Source: Cephalopachus bancanus (Eukaryota > Chordata > Mammalia > Primates > Tarsiidae). From it: 64,000 nt of DNA. The translations under genes were made by a program, and so were the position numbers. Of the stretch, positions 11,293 through 24,606 are shown one piece after another. The first letter of the stretch is position 1. The number at the start of each line of letters is the position of its first letter. Under the pieces are notes generated by a model, which made no database searches, had not been told where the DNA came from, and was given only the letters and a program-made list of their open reading frames with translations. The stretch is taken from positions 992,001-1,056,000 of the forward strand of contig JAPVLO010000620.1 of the NCBI GenBank assembly GCA_027257055.1, written 5' to 3'.

Positions 11293-11590
11293 AGCCGGTC
11301 TCAGTGTCTCAGCCTGTAATCCGCGCTTTGGGAGGCTGAGGTGATGGATTGCTTGAGCCCGCGGGTTCGAGACTCGCCTGGGCAACTTGGTGAGACCTCA
11401 TCTCTACAACAAATAAAAAATCAGCCGGGCGTGGTAGCGCGCGCCTGTAGTTCCAGCTACTCGGAAGGCTGAGTCGGAAGGATCGCGGAGCCCAACAGGT
11501 CGAGGCTGCAGTGGCCGGGAGCGACCACTGCACTCCAGTCTGGGCGACAGAGTGAGACTCCAACTCAAAAAAAATAAAAATAAAAAATAA
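11293..11590 (+). mobile_element. Alu, young type
   Basis: Left arm GTCTCAGCCTGTAATCC and GCGGGTTCGAGACTCGC. Confidence 0.93.
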
Positions 11591-12639
11591 TTTTAAATAC
11601 AGGGGGCAAAAAAGTTAAAAAGTAAAGCATTTTCTTACTGTCCCACAAAGTGAGGTTAGTTCTCACCACCTAATCTTTGAAGTTTACCATTACATGAGCT
11701 AATTTAATAGCAAATTTCAATTGTAATTGCTAGAACCCTCTACAGACCTGTTCTCCTTCTTTGATCTTACCAGTATGTGTTCCCAGCCTGTTTGACTCAC
11801 TAATCTAGTCTGGCAACTTCAGTTTGGCAAGACAAAAACATTCCATTTTTATAAATTTCCTAATACTGTAATCTTTACTAAAGTCTCTGCTGTTTAATTA
11901 AACAAAACAAAAAGCTAGACTATTGAATGTTACACTTCAAATACATTATGCTCAGTGATTAGTCAGACTTAAAAGTTATTTATAGTTGCTATATGTGGTT
12001 TTACAAATACAATTATTACCTATAAGAGACAAAACTTGCTTTATTTGTAACTCTGGTATCTATCTGGCAAGGTACTAAGAAAATAATTTGGGAACTTAGT
12101 AAACTCCATCACCATTCCGATTATGGCTACTGCATTTTAAAGCTTTTATTAAAGAATAAAAACCCACTGAAAAGGAAAATATTTTCTACTGCTATCACTC
12201 ACAAATTAATACTTGATATCTTAACAAATCACAGTACTAAATATACTAATAAATATTAATGTGGGGGTTAAGACATACTAGAGATCACATTAAGACATAA
12301 TAAAATCAGACTACAAAAATTGCTGATGTAGGAGGGAATAGTTACAAAAATGTGTTGAAACACTTTTATCAAACAAGTTACACATCCACTTTACTTTTGT
12401 CTTCCAATCATATCCTGCATACTATTTTACTTTCTAAATGACTACAATTCTGCTATTTTTCTCAGGCAAGCAACTTTGACCTCCAAAAGAAACTTTAAAA
12501 TCCAAAAATCTATTGCCAAGGGTTAAAACTTGCACTTGAAGACCTTAGGCCAATTCTTTACAAACACAATACCATACTTCTAAAAATGCTAAGGTTGTAA
12601 TCTGAAAAACAGTAGAATAAAGACTGCTCTAGGACCTTA
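11591..12639. other. unique AT-rich sequence
   Basis: About 1 kb downstream of ARF6 with no recognised feature. Confidence 0.5.
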
Positions 12640-12965
12640 ATATTTTGTCTTGTTTTGTTTTGGTTGAGTCAAGTCTCACTGTCGCCCAGGCTGGAATGCA
12701 GTGGCACGATCTTAAGCAGTGCAGTGGCACAGTCTTAGCCACCGCAGCCTCAACCTGCTCGGCTTCAGACAATCCTGCCACAGCCTTCCAAGTGGCTGCA
12801 ACTACTTGCCACCACACCCAGCCCCAACTAATTTTTTTTTATTTATTGTAGAGATGAAGTCTCATCTAATATGCCCAGGCTGGTCTCCACAACAGTCAGG
12901 CAATTCTTTTGCCTCAGTCTCCCAAAGTGCTGGAATTACAGGGATCAGCCACCATGCCCAGCTCA
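12640..12965 (-). mobile_element. Alu with a short internal duplication
   Basis: CAGTGGCAC is repeated about 25 bp apart near 12700, lengthening the right arm. Confidence 0.87.
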
Positions 12966-13229
12966 GGACCTTAATTTTTAAAAATTATTTTTGACTGCTT
13001 TTGTGTCCCAAATTATCATAAAATCAGATTAAGTTTGGTGGAACTAAAACAGGGCAAACCGGCCAGCATTCACAAGAACCAAATTGATTCTCTTTTCTTG
13101 CTCTGATAAGTCAGGTGATTTCCAAATTATAATTAGTCACTTTTAACCATATACCCTGGAGAATAACATGGCCCAACACACCACACGTCCCACTTATCTA
13201 GTTTAAGCGAGTAACATAACGTGAGAAAC

Positions 13230-15995
13230 TGCACTGTGTAATTCCTTTATTTTCTGCATATTAGTGCTTTACCAACACTACAACCATAAAGAACACAATT
13301 CCAAGTACTGTACTTTTTAGTTTGGGGAGATCACATTCTACAAACTCATTTACTTATATTAAACAAGATTAACCTCATTCAAAACTTACTGCAGTTTATA
13401 AATTCACATAAATACAGAAATTGATGCAATTAAACAAAAACTTCAGGATCTTATTTTGATTCTTAGATTGTTATAATTTTTCTGCAGGCTACAATTACCT
13501 GCTCCATAATCACCAATGGTTGTCATTCAATTTAACTATATCAACTATAGAGCTTTTATATCCTTCAAGAAAACTTAAGTGAAAATTAACAATTTCTTAC
13601 TAAAAAGTTTAGGGCTTTCCAAATTTCAAATATTTGCTTCCCCCTCCCCCCAGACATTTCAAATAAACTAAAAATGACATCTCACCTGCAACATTCAATA
13701 ATAGCAATCACTTGATGTATAAAATTTTAACTATGCCCCCAGTTATTTTAAGACACAAAAAAATGGCTGCCTACCAATCTAACTGTCTTCACAAGTTAGA
13801 AATACTACATTTAAGAATTAACATGAGGGTTTCAAGTTTCCTCCAGTTTAGGCATTTATATATACCTTTGTGCTTGTTTTGTTTCAGGATGTTACTATAG
13901 CATTGATATTTGGATAACCAATGTTTATGTACCTTAAAATGGAATCACTTCAAACACTAAGAATTACATTTATGGTGGAGCTTTGGGAATCTCAAAAAGC
14001 AACCAAAATGTTCTTAGATGTGTTTATCAGCCTCGATTCTAGACATATTTCTACTAAAGTGAAACTGAGAACTTTATACTTTAGTTGTATCTTGAAATCA
14101 AAAATCCCTCTGCACCAGCAGGAGCCTACAACACAACCTTTTCTCATCTGCTTTAAGTAAAACGTTTGTCAAGAGTTTTACCTTAATACCCTTTTAACAG
14201 CCTTTTACTTCTCACACATCTTTGGTAAAAGCTCGTTGTACAATATGGCCAAAGCGCGAAGGTCCAATACTGTCCAACTATACCATGACATCCCGCTCGA
14301 TTCTAGTTTCCAGACACCCTCATAAACAAAGCCCACTCCACCTTTTCTTTAGACTGCAAAGGCAGTCTACCTCTCAGAAATTCCCTAAGTTTAATTCCTT
14401 GAGGATTGCTAAAATTAATCCTTAAGGCTATGTGAGAACCAGAAGCTGCTTCACAATTCTGTATTGAGCATTTACATCGGGTTCAAAATATGATCATAGT
14501 GGTCTCAATCCAGTTACTGGTCCTAACCGGTTAACCAAGTAATCTTGTTAGGATCCGGATATCACCATGAGCACACTGCTTACCCTTGAAAGTAAGTTTA
14601 CATTCATTGTCATCTGCAGGTTCTTTCTCCTCATCCTACTTTCCCTGTAATTGTCAACCCTCAAGTCTACACATCACCCATTCATCACATTTCCTTCCTC
14701 AAAGGAGACAGTGTACCTCTGAACCAACAGGATATCTGACTTTCTATTTGCATGAGTTAATCCTACAAACAAAATCAAATACCTTTTTTTATAAAACATA
14801 TTTTCCAGTGCTCTAATTCATGGAGATGTGGATCACTCATGTATAAAAATTGACTTATATATCTTCAGCCTAATCAGTAGCTACAATGTGAAAACAGGAA
14901 TGTGTATTTTTTCAACTAGGTAAAAGATGCATATAATTTGAATTGTTAATACTTTATTAATGAACAAAGCAAACCTGTAACTTTTAAATTACTGGTCTTC
15001 AGACATTTGAAACAAGGTAAAAGCATATATTCCAGTTTTGCCCAAAAGTCACTTAAAAGACCTCCAAATATTTCATCTGTATGTGGAAAACAGCATTATT
15101 GCTCCAATTTCTGGAAACATCTATTTTTAAAGTTAAAAAAGAGGAAAAACAGCAAAGTGACTAACTTTGCAGTGAAAAAAGTGTCCTCGATGGGTCACAC
15201 TTTCGTATTTGTATGCAGCGTAAGTTAGCTATATTATGGGGAACTTGGATTTATTCCTACTCATGCATGATGTATGTTTCAGAACTTAATCGCTGACATT
15301 TCAAAGAACTTCTTACATTACCTGTTTAACATACTGATGTGCAACTGGAACATGTTACAATGTATTATTACTCATTATTTGCCACTGTGGGCTAAGTTTA
15401 CTATACTGGTCTTAGAAAAGGTCACATTTGAAATTACTAAATTAAAGTTAGAACTCATAAGGGAAGGGGAGAGGCCTTAAATATAAAAGACAAACGGCAG
15501 TTTGATTAAGCAATAATTTTCAGTTTACTAGATGAAACAGACTTGCAACATAGTCTGCATGAATGCAAAATAAGCCATCTACAGCAAGTGATAAGGAAAC
15601 TGGGCAAAAAAGGAAAAAAGCATACATCGGAAAAAAAAAAGATTCTCTTGAAATAAAAAAATCAAACCATTATTACAAAGGACTTTACCAAGAACTGCTA
15701 CGTTTCCCCATCCCATTTTGCTGGAAGTCCACAAGCGCACCTAGCACTTTGTGTTCGTGTCAAATGTCAGATCAGAGCATCCTAACGCAAAGCCAAAAGG
15801 AAAAGAAAAAAAAAGAAAGAAAGAAAAGAAACAAAAGAGAACATCCCCCAGCCCCACCCCCAAACCGTAGAACAGGAACTCCAGAGTTCAAACTCGAAAG
15901 AAGAGAAAGTGGCCATTGAAAGAGGTGATGGCGGCGATAATCCTATGAATGGGTTTTTGATCCTCTCCTTCCAGGGGACGGGTAGAGGACGCTCA
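13230..15995 (-). other. ARF6: ARF6 3' UTR
   Basis: AT-rich sequence downstream of the stop codon, with no Alu, L1 or LTR insertion over about 2.77 kb. The length matches the roughly 4-kb mammalian ARF6 mRNA. An internal AATAAA (plus-strand TTTATT at 14953-14958) could give a shorter isoform of about 1.05 kb. Open frames here (such as 15563-15919 and 13921-14160) are short and look non-coding. Confidence 0.7.
13246..13251 (-). promoter_or_regulatory. ARF6: candidate distal ARF6 poly(A) signal
   Basis: AATAAA on the minus strand about 2.75 kb after the stop codon. Cleavage would fall near 13225-13235. Chosen because the resulting mRNA length agrees with the family. Confidence 0.55.
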
Positions 15996-16978
<983 letters not shown>

Positions 16979-17079
16979 CTGCAGGGGAACAGAGAGAGCG
17001 AGAAGGGAGTTACCGCCGGAGCCTCCGAGGGACGCGAAGGCCGAGGCGGACCGCCTTCCAGCACGGCCCGGGAGGTTAC
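16979..17079 (-). other. ARF6: predicted 101-bp intron in the ARF6 5' UTR
   Basis: Read on the minus strand, a donor GAG|GTAACC (GT at 17079-17078) is followed 101 bp later by a pyrimidine tract ending in CCCCTGCAG (AG at 16980-16979). ARF6 is known to have a non-coding first exon, with the CDS in exon 2. The pair was found by eye and needs cDNA support. Confidence 0.65.
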
Positions 17080-17310
17080 CTCCAGCCGCCGCCCAGCGCG
17101 CGGGCTCCCTGCGGCCTCCGCCTCCTCCGCCCAGCTCTGCCGCCGCCGCCGCTGCCGGAAAAGGCGCCGAGGAAACCGCCTCACTTCCCCTCCCGACCAC
17201 GCATGCGCGACAGAGGCCGACCGTTCGGACCAGAGCGACCTCTGAAAGAAGAGCGGCCCGCGCGCCGGCGTCAGGGGCGCCACGCGCCGGAGGGGGCGGG
17301 GCTACGGCGG
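17080..17310 (-). promoter_or_regulatory. ARF6: ARF6 exon 1 and core promoter within a CpG island
   Basis: Exon 1 ends at 17080; the transcription start is probably 17.1-17.3 kb. Sites seen: an NRF1-like GCATGCGC (17201-17208), an ETS-like GGGAAGTGAGG on the minus strand (about 17181-17191) and a GC box GGGGCGGGGC (17293-17302). There is no TATA box. The CpG-rich block runs from about 16.05 to 17.6 kb, as expected for a housekeeping promoter. The exact start site cannot be read from sequence. Confidence 0.6.
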
Positions 17311-18495
17311 CCGGAAGGCCCGCGAGCGCGGCCGCGCGGAGTTCGCGCGCAGGAGGACTCCGCCCGGCTCCCACTTGTGGCTCTGTTAGCGTCCTTGCTT
17401 TTCTCTTCCGCGCTGTCCTCTTCCCCACCTGAACCTGGGGAGCCGATCCCCCGGAGGTGGAGGGAGGAACTCTCCGGGGTGGGGCTCGCGGGCAGCCCGC
17501 GCGCAAGACTGGCCCTGCCGCCTCCAGGCCTGCTCCTAGACCTCGCTTCCCGCCCGATGCTCTGCGCCTTCACTCTCCCTCCCGGCCTCCCCGAGGAGCC
17601 CTGTTGACTTTTTATTCTTTTTTCTTTATGTTTTTCTTTTTCCCAGCGCCTCCTTGGACTCTATCGCTCGAGCTCTGTGTGTTTCCTCCTGGGAGGCCAA
17701 GGTGTCGCGTGATCCCTGCCCGCCGGCGCCTTCCCCGGCTTGCGTGTGCTGGGCGGCCCCTCTTTTGAATGGTCGAGCCCTGGTTTCCTACAGGTCTCGT
17801 CAAGGCCAGCCCGCGTCTCTTAAAAATTGCACTGTTTCCAAGAGTTCCCGTGCTTTGCCGCGCTTCCAGCTGTTTGGAATGCGACAACGTGTCGCCTCCT
17901 GTTCGTTTGGGGTTTTTTTGAAACAGAGTTGCCGCGAGTGGTAAGCTACGCAGGCTAGAGTGTCAGGGGTGAAAGTATTCTTCGAGACAGTGATGGATTA
18001 AGAGAGGTGAATTTTATTAAAGGAAAGATGCATGGCGAAGAGCATAGAGCGCAGGATAGCAGCGAGGGTGTTTGCCGCCTGCCCCATTCAGTTTAATGAG
18101 TAGCAGCTCCTCGCCCACTCACCCATTTTGAACTCTCAGTACGGCGGGTTTGTCTTAGCACAGGATTTAGAACCAGAAAGACCACTTCTGTGGCCGGGAT
18201 CCGGGCACTTGACCTTGCCGCGTTTATCTCCTGCGTCAACTGACCTTGCTTACTCCACCCCACTTCAAGTTCAAATAATAACAATGTTTGTGCAAGACTT
18301 TAGGAAATCATTTTGTATCAAACGGTTAGTGATAAGGCTTAAAGTTAAGATAGCGTGAAAGCTTAAAATATCGAGAAAAAAATACAGAAAATGCTGTAGG
18401 CATTTGTTTAAAGATGCTATAACAGCATATGATGACCACACTGTTTTTATTCAGCAAATTAAGAAAGTTAATTCATGGTAGGTAAGTGGTAGATA
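17311..18495. other. unique region upstream of ARF6
   Basis: CpG density falls off by about 17.6 kb. The rest is unique with no assigned gene. The last Alu-free kilobase on this side of ARF6. Confidence 0.5.
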
Positions 18496-18731
18496 AGGTG
18501 AGAGGATTACCTGAGCCCACAGCTTTGAGACCAGACTGGGCAACTTGGAGAGACCTCATCTCTACAAAAAATGAAAAAGCTAGCCGGGCGTGGTGGCATG
18601 GGCCTGTGGTTCCAACTACTTGAAAGGCTGGGGAGGAAGGATCACTTGAGCTCAGCAGGTCGAAGCTGCAGTGGCTGTGAGCGTGCCACTGCACTCAGCC
18701 TGGGCGACAGAGTGAAACTCCAACTCAAAAA
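18496..18731 (+). mobile_element. Alu, 5' end missing
   Basis: Starts in the left arm at GGTGAGAGGATTACC. Confidence 0.88.
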
Positions 18732-18732
18732 A

Positions 18733-19045
18733 TATTATTTTGCAGCCATAAAGAAGGACAAAATTGTGGGCTTCGCAGCAATTTGGGTGGATTTAGAGTC
18801 TATTATACTCAGTGATTATGAGTGAGAACTGAGTACCACATGTTCTTACTCATAAGTGGACCCTGAACATTCATTGCAATACTGTAAGAGAGGGACACAT
18901 GGTGGGACACTGCCAGGGAAGCAGGAACACATAATCACTAAGGATACCTGATGCTAAACCAGAAGTGAGGACCGGTGGGAGGCCCAAACTTCACCTATAT
19001 GTACCAAAACCTGATGTGTGCCCCACATCTTTAAAATAAAATTAT
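18733..19045 (+). mobile_element. L1 3' end (ORF2 end and 3' UTR)
   Basis: CAGCCATAAAGAAGGACAAA, TTCTTACTCATAAGTGGACC and CCCCACATCTTTAAAATAAA are typical of the L1 3' end. Truncated at 5'. Confidence 0.88.
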
Positions 19046-19057
19046 ATTTTAAAAAAA

Positions 19058-19350
19058 TAAGGCCAGGTGCAGTGGCTCACGCCTATATTCCCAGCACTTT
19101 GGGAGGCCGAGGTGAGAGGACTGCCTGAGCCCATGGGTTTGAGACCATCCTGGGCAACTTGTCCAGACCTCATCTCTATAGTAAATAAAAAAATTAGCTG
19201 GGCATGGTGGCGCATACCTGTAGTTTCAGTTACTTGGAAGGCTGAGGTGAAAGGATTGCCTGAGCCCAGCAGGTCAAGGCTGCAGTGACCATGTGTGTGA
19301 CTGCACTCCAGCCTGGGTGACAGAGTGAGACTCCAACTCAAAAATAATAA
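19058..19350 (+). mobile_element. Alu, older type
   Basis: Full dimer; tail AAAATAATAATAATAA. Confidence 0.92.
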
Positions 19351-19355
19351 TAATA

Positions 19356-19648
19356 ATTTTTTTTTTTTTTTTTTAGTTGAAGTCTCACTCTGTCAGCCAG
19401 ACTGGAGTGCAGTGGCTGTTCCCGGCCACGCAGCCTCGACCTGCTGGGCTCCGGTGATCCTTCCGCCTCAGCCTGACAAGTAGCTGGAACTACAGGTGTG
19501 CACTACCATGCCCGGCTAATTTTTTGGTTTATTGTAGAGATGAGGTCTTGCCAAGTTGCCCAGGTGGGTCTCAAACCTGCGTTCAGGCAATCCACTCACC
19601 TCAGCCTCTCAAAGTGCTGGGATTACAGGCTGAGCCACCAAGCCCGGC
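19356..19648 (-). mobile_element. Alu, young type
   Basis: Sits in the tail of the previous Alu; AATAATAATTTT is duplicated around it. Head-to-tail inverted pair. Confidence 0.92.
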
Positions 19649-19762
19649 TAATAATAATTTTAAGTAATAACCATAATACAAAAATAATAATGGCCAGAAG
19701 ATAAACACATAGTGAAAATGTTAAATTTTGTGTATATAATCATGTCAGTTAAATAAAAAGGG

Positions 19763-20060
19763 AGGGAGGTTTGAGTCAGGGTCTCACTCAGTCACCCAGA
19801 CTAGACCCAGTGTAGTGGCATGATCACAGCTCACTATAGCCTTGACATCCAGGGCTCAGGTAATCCTTCTGATGCAGCCTCCCGAGTAGCTGGGCCTACA
19901 AGTGCGTGCCACCATGTCCAGCTACTTTTTTTATTTTTCTGTAGAGAGGAGGTCTCACTATATTGCCTAGGCCAGTCTCAAACTTCTGAGCTCAAGCAAT
20001 CCTCTCTCCTCAGCCTTCCAAAGTACTGGAATTACAGCTGTGTGCCACTGCCCTGGCTGA
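19763..20060 (-). mobile_element. old Alu
   Basis: Diverged dimer with an 8-bp insertion (ACTAGACCCAGTGTAG). Confidence 0.82.
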
Positions 20061-20171
20061 AAGCTAATTTTTAATAAAACCAAAGCATCCAAAAAGGGTT
20101 AAATTTAGGCAACTAATAAGTCATACCACAGATGAAACATTTTATTTTCCTGATTCCTTCTTAAAACAATC

Positions 20172-20520
20172 AACAGGTGGGGCTCAGTGGCTCAGCCTGT
20201 AATCCCAGCACTTTGGGAGGCTGAGGGGAGTGGATTGCCTGAGCTCGCATAATTTTATTGTCTTGCAACTATAAAGAAGGACAAAAGTGTGGGCTTTGGG
20301 GGGTTGAGGCAAGTGGATTGCCTGAGACCTCGTCTCTACAATAAACCAAAAAAAAAATTAGCCGGTTGCGGTAGCGCATGCCTGTAGTTCCAGCTACTTG
20401 GAAGTCTGAGGCGTTAGGATCGCTGGTGCCCAGCAGTTCAAGTGTGGGGTGGCTGTGAGCAGGCCACTGCACTCCAGCCTGAGTGACAGAGTGAGACTCC
20501 AACTTTAAAAAAAAAAAAAA
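20172..20520 (+). mobile_element. Alu-L1 chimera
   Basis: Left-arm start 20172-20247, then about 50 bp of L1 3'-end sequence (20249-20297, with ACTATAAAGAAGGACAAA), then a second left-arm piece and a complete right arm. Confidence 0.8.
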
Positions 20521-20529
20521 AGAAAAGAG

Positions 20530-20818
20530 GGCCGGGCTTGGTGGCTCAGACTGTAATCCCGCACCTTTGGGAGGCTGAGGTGAGTGAATTGCCTGAGCCC
20601 GCGGGTTCGAGACCCGCCTGGGCAACTTGGCGAGACCTCATCTGTACAATAAATCAAAAATCAGCTGGGCGTGGTAGCGCGCGCCTGTAATTCCGGCTAC
20701 TCAGAAGGCTGAGGCGGAAGGATCGCCAGAGCCCAGCAGGCGAGGCTGCGGTGGCTGGGAGCGGCCACTGCACTCCAGTCTGGGCAACAGAGTGAGACTG
20801 CAACTCAAAAATAAATAA
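20530..20818 (+). mobile_element. Alu, young T-arm type
   Basis: Perfect GCGGGTTCGAGACCCGC; tail changes to (ATAA)n. Confidence 0.94.
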
Positions 20819-20867
20819 ATAAATAAAAGAAATAAAACAATCAACAATTTTAAAAGTACATTTCAGT

Positions 20868-20997
20868 CTGGGCATGGTGGCTCACGCTTGTAATCCCAGC
20901 ACTTTGGAAGGCTGAGGTAGGAGGATCGCTTGAGCCCAGAAGTTTGAGACCAGGCAACATAGCAAAACCTTGCGTATACCCAAAAAAAAAAAAAAAA
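20868..20997 (+). mobile_element. free left Alu monomer
   Basis: Single arm with A15 tail; older sequence type. Confidence 0.82.
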
Positions 20998-21148
20998 GTT
21001 CAGTTTTTAAAATTACTATTTCCATTCAGTGAAATATTTTACAAATAACCTAAAATCTGCACTTATGAAGCAAAATATTGCATTTCTTTGCACTATTTCA
21101 CTTTTAAACAGATGAAAGCTCTAAAAGCCAACTATAGAGCAACTGATC

Positions 21149-21448
21149 GTTACTTTTTTTTTTTGAGTTGGAGTCTCACTCTGTCACCCAGACTGGAGTG
21201 CAGTGGCCACTCCTGGCCGCCGCAGCCTCGACTTGCTGGGCTCCGGTGATCCTTCTTCCTCAGCCTTCCAAGTAGTCGGAACTACAGGCGTGTGCTATCA
21301 CGCCCAGCTAATTTTTTTTTTTTTTTTTTATTGTAGAGATGAGGTCTCGCCAAGTTGCCCAGGCGGGTCTCGAACCCGCGGGCTCAGGCAATCCACTCAC
21401 CTCAGCCTCCCAAAGCGCGGGATTATAGGCTGAGCCACCAAGCCCGGC
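21149..21448 (-). mobile_element. Alu, young type
   Basis: CGGGTCTCGAACCCGCGG and a T17 run in the middle linker. Confidence 0.93.
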
Positions 21449-21537
21449 TGATCTTGACTTTTTAACTCAAAGCCTGTAAATGAAGCTATTTCTCCAATTT
21501 ACCTACAAACCAGGCTTCCCTAGAAAATTCCATCTCA

Positions 21538-21826
21538 GCTGGGCTCCGTGGCTCAGCCTGTAATCCCTTGCCTTTGGGAGGCTGAGGTGAGTAGATTACC
21601 TGAGCCCGCGGGGTCAAGAACCGCCTGGGCAACGTGGGGAGACCTAATCTCTACAATAAATCAAAAAATCAGCCGGGCGTGGTAGCTCGTGTCTGTAATT
21701 CCGGCTACTCGGAAGGCTGAGGTGGAAGGGTCGCTGGAGCCCTGCAGGTCGAGGCTGCGGTGGCCGAGAGCGGCCACTGCACTCCAGTCTGGGCGACAGA
21801 GTGAGACTCTAACTCAAAAAAAAGAA
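21538..21826 (+). mobile_element. Alu, young type
   Basis: 16-bp duplication AGAAAATTCCATCTCA/AGAAAATTCCATTTCA. Confidence 0.94.
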
Positions 21827-21907
21827 AATTCCATTTCATAATTTCTAATCTTTCAACAACCACATATAATATGCTTATGATATTCTTGACTAAAATTTTA
21901 TAAGAAC

Positions 21908-22168
21908 AGGCTGAGTGTGGTGGCTCACACCTGTAAACCTAGCACTTTGGGAGGCCAAGACAGGAGGATCACTTGAGCCCAGGAGATTGAGACCAGTCCA
22001 GCAATATAGTGAGACCTCATCTTTGCAAAAATGAAATTAAAAAATTAGCCAGGCATGGTGGCAGACACCTGAAGTCCCAGATAACTTAGGGGGCTGAGGC
22101 GGAAGGATGGCCTGAATTCAGGAAGTAAAGGTTTGGCTAACAAGAGTGGAGACCACAACTCAAAAAAC
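21908..22168 (+). mobile_element. old degraded Alu
   Basis: Right arm rearranged near GGTTTGGCTAACAAG. Confidence 0.75.
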
Positions 22169-22303
22169 TAAGAAGCTATATAAATAAAATAACTTTAGAT
22201 GCTGCACAGTACTGCTTCAAAGACAGAATAAGTGAATGAATTAAAAAAATTAGTGAAAGAAAGGAAGGAAGAATAAAAGGAAAAGATTGTGTTGAAAATA
22301 GAG

Positions 22304-22580
22304 CTGCCGGGCTTGGTGGCTCAGCCTATAATCCCGCGCCTTTGGGAGGCTGAGGTGAGTGGATTGGCTGAGCCCGCGGGTACGAGACCCGCCTGGGCAG
22401 GCAAGACCTCATCCCTACAATAAATCAAAAAATTAGCCGGGAGTGGTAGTACATGCCTGTAGTTCTGGCTACTTGGAAGGCTGAGGTAAAAGGATCGCTG
22501 GAGCCCAGCAGGTCGAGGCTGTGGTGGCTGGGAGCGGCCACTGGCACTCCAGTCTGGGCGACAGAGTGAGACTCCAACTC

Positions 22581-22612
<32 letters not shown>

Positions 22613-22615
22613 TAG
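22304..22615 (+). mobile_element. Alu, young type with 4-bp deletion
   Basis: CCTGGGCAGGCAAGACC in place of CCTGGGCAACTTGGC; loop mutation GGGTACGAG. Confidence 0.93.
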
Positions 22616-22618
22616 AGC

Positions 22619-22926
22619 TGGCTAGGCACAATGGCACACGCCTATAATCCCAGCACTTTGGGAGGCCGAGATGAGAGGATTGTCTGAGTCCAGGGGTTTG
22701 AGTCCAGCCTGGGCAACTTGGTGAGACCTCTTCTCTACAATAAATCAAGAAGTTAGCTGGACATGGTGGCTCGTGCCTGTAATTCCAGCTACTTGGAAGG
22801 CTGAGGCAGAATGATCGCCTGACCTAAGTAGGTCGAGGCTGCAGTGGCCAAGAGCATGCCACTGCACTCCAACCTGGGTGACAGAGTGAGATTCCAACTC
22901 AAGAAAAAAAAAGAAAAGAAAAGAAA
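22619..22926 (+). mobile_element. Alu, older type
   Basis: Full dimer with AAAAGAAAAG tail. Confidence 0.9.
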
Positions 22927-22931
22927 ACTTA

Positions 22932-23466
22932 GGCCGGGTACTGTGGCTCACATCTATAATCCCAGCACTTTGGGAGGCCGAAGTGAGAGGATTTCATGAG
23001 TCCCGGGGTTCAAGTCCAGCTTGGGCAACTTGGCAAGACCTCATCTCTATAGTAAATAAAAAAATTAAGTCGGGCTCGGTGGCTCAGCCTGTAATCCCAC
23101 GCCTTTGGGAGGCTGAGGTGAGGGGATTGCCTGAGCCCACGGGTTCGAGACCCATCTGGGCAGGCGAGACCTCATCTCTACAATAAAATCAAAAAATCAG
23201 CCGGGCATGGTAGCGCGCGCCTGTAATTCCGGCTACTCGGAAGGCTGAGGCGGAAAGATTGTCAGAGCCCAGCAGGCGAGGCTGCGGTGGCCAGGAGCGG
23301 CCACTGCACTCCAGTATGGGTGACAGAGTGAGACTCCAACTAAAAAAAAAAAAAAAGAAAATTAGCCAGGTGTGGTGACGTGTACCTGTAGTTCCAGCTA
23401 CTTGGAAGGCTGAGGTGGAGGGATCACCTGAGCACAGCAGGTCAAGACTGTAGTGGCCGTGAGTGT
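22932..23466 (+). mobile_element. older Alu split by a young Alu
   Basis: Left arm 22932-23068, right arm 23360-23466, interrupted exactly in the A-rich linker; 3' end truncated. Confidence 0.87.
23069..23358 (+). mobile_element. Alu, young type, nested
   Basis: Same orientation as its host; 4-bp left-arm deletion (GGGCAGGCGAGACC). Confidence 0.92.
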
Positions 23467-23624
23467 ATTTCAGGAACATGACAGTAATGGGTGGGACAGT
23501 TAGTAACAATGTGCCTTGAGACACTTACCCCCAGGCATGGGTGGGAGGCCTTCCTGAAGTTCCATACTTAGGTCTGCGGTGTTGATACATTCTGCATACC
23601 TCACATAACTTAGACTGCTCTGAG
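23467..23624. other. short unique sequence
   Basis: No feature seen. Confidence 0.5.
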
Positions 23625-23659
23625 TTTTTTTTTATTATTATTATTGTTTAGAATCTATC

Positions 23660-23948
23660 TGGCCGTTGCTCAGCCTGTAATCCCGTGCCTTTGGGAGGCT
23701 GAGGTGAGTGGATTGTCTGAGCCCACGGGTTCGAGACCCGCCTGGGCAGCGAGACCTCATCTCTACAATAAATCAAAAAATCAGCCGGGCATGGTAGCGC
23801 ACGCCTGTAATTCTGGCTACTCGGAAGGCTGAGACGGAAGGATTGCCGGAGCCCAGCAGGCGAGGCTGCGGTGGCCGGGAGCGGCCACTGCACTCCAGTC
23901 TGGGCGACCGAGTGAGACTACAACTCAAAAAAAAAAAAAAAAAAAAAG
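23660..23948 (+). mobile_element. Alu, young type with left-arm deletion
   Basis: Duplication CTATCTGGCC flanks it; promoter start shortened to GCCGTTGCTCAGCC. Confidence 0.92.
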
Positions 23949-24061
23949 AAGCTATCTGGCCAAGTTACCCAGGTTGGTCTCAAACCTGTGGGCTCAGGCA
24001 ATCCTCTCACCTCGGCCTCCCGAAGTGCTGGGATTATAGGCATGAGCCACAGCGCCCAGCC
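23949..24061 (-). mobile_element. Alu left arm, older
   Basis: Left arm only, host of the preceding insertion. Confidence 0.8.
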
Positions 24062-24327
24062 TCTTTTTCTTTTTCTTTTGAGTTGGGGTCTCACTCAGTT
24101 GCCCAGGCTGGAATGCAGTGGCACCATCACAGTTCCCTGAGCTCAGACAATCCTTCTATCTCAGGCTCCCAAGTAGCAAAGTCTACAGGTGCGCACCATC
24201 GTGCCCTGCTAATATTTGATTATTTGTAGAGAGGAAGTCTTGCTATGTTTCCCAGGCTGGTCTTGAATTCCTGGGTTCAAGCAGTCCTCCCACCTTGGCC
24301 ACCCATTGCTGGCTCCCCCACCCAGCC
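24062..24327 (-). mobile_element. old Alu
   Basis: Shortened by a deletion in the right arm. Confidence 0.83.
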
Positions 24328-24606
24328 TGCTATTTTTCTTTTCTTAGAGCCTAGGCATCCACACTTGCCAGGCTCTTAATGAGGTGTCCCAATCTATTGT
24401 CTGCTAACCATGTAGAGTAGGAAAAAGGGATAATCACCCCCAACAGGTGGTAATGAGCTGCACCCAATTTTTGCTGACATCAGGGATCACATGGGGAACC
24501 TGGACTTCCGCCCTCTTTGGCTGTAGGAGGCAAACATTCCCCTCCCAGTTGGGGTGGATCAGAGGAGGCCTACTGGAGAGGCAGGATTTTCACTATGAGT
24601 CCAGCT
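24328..24606. other. unique sequence
   Basis: No feature recognised. Confidence 0.45.
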
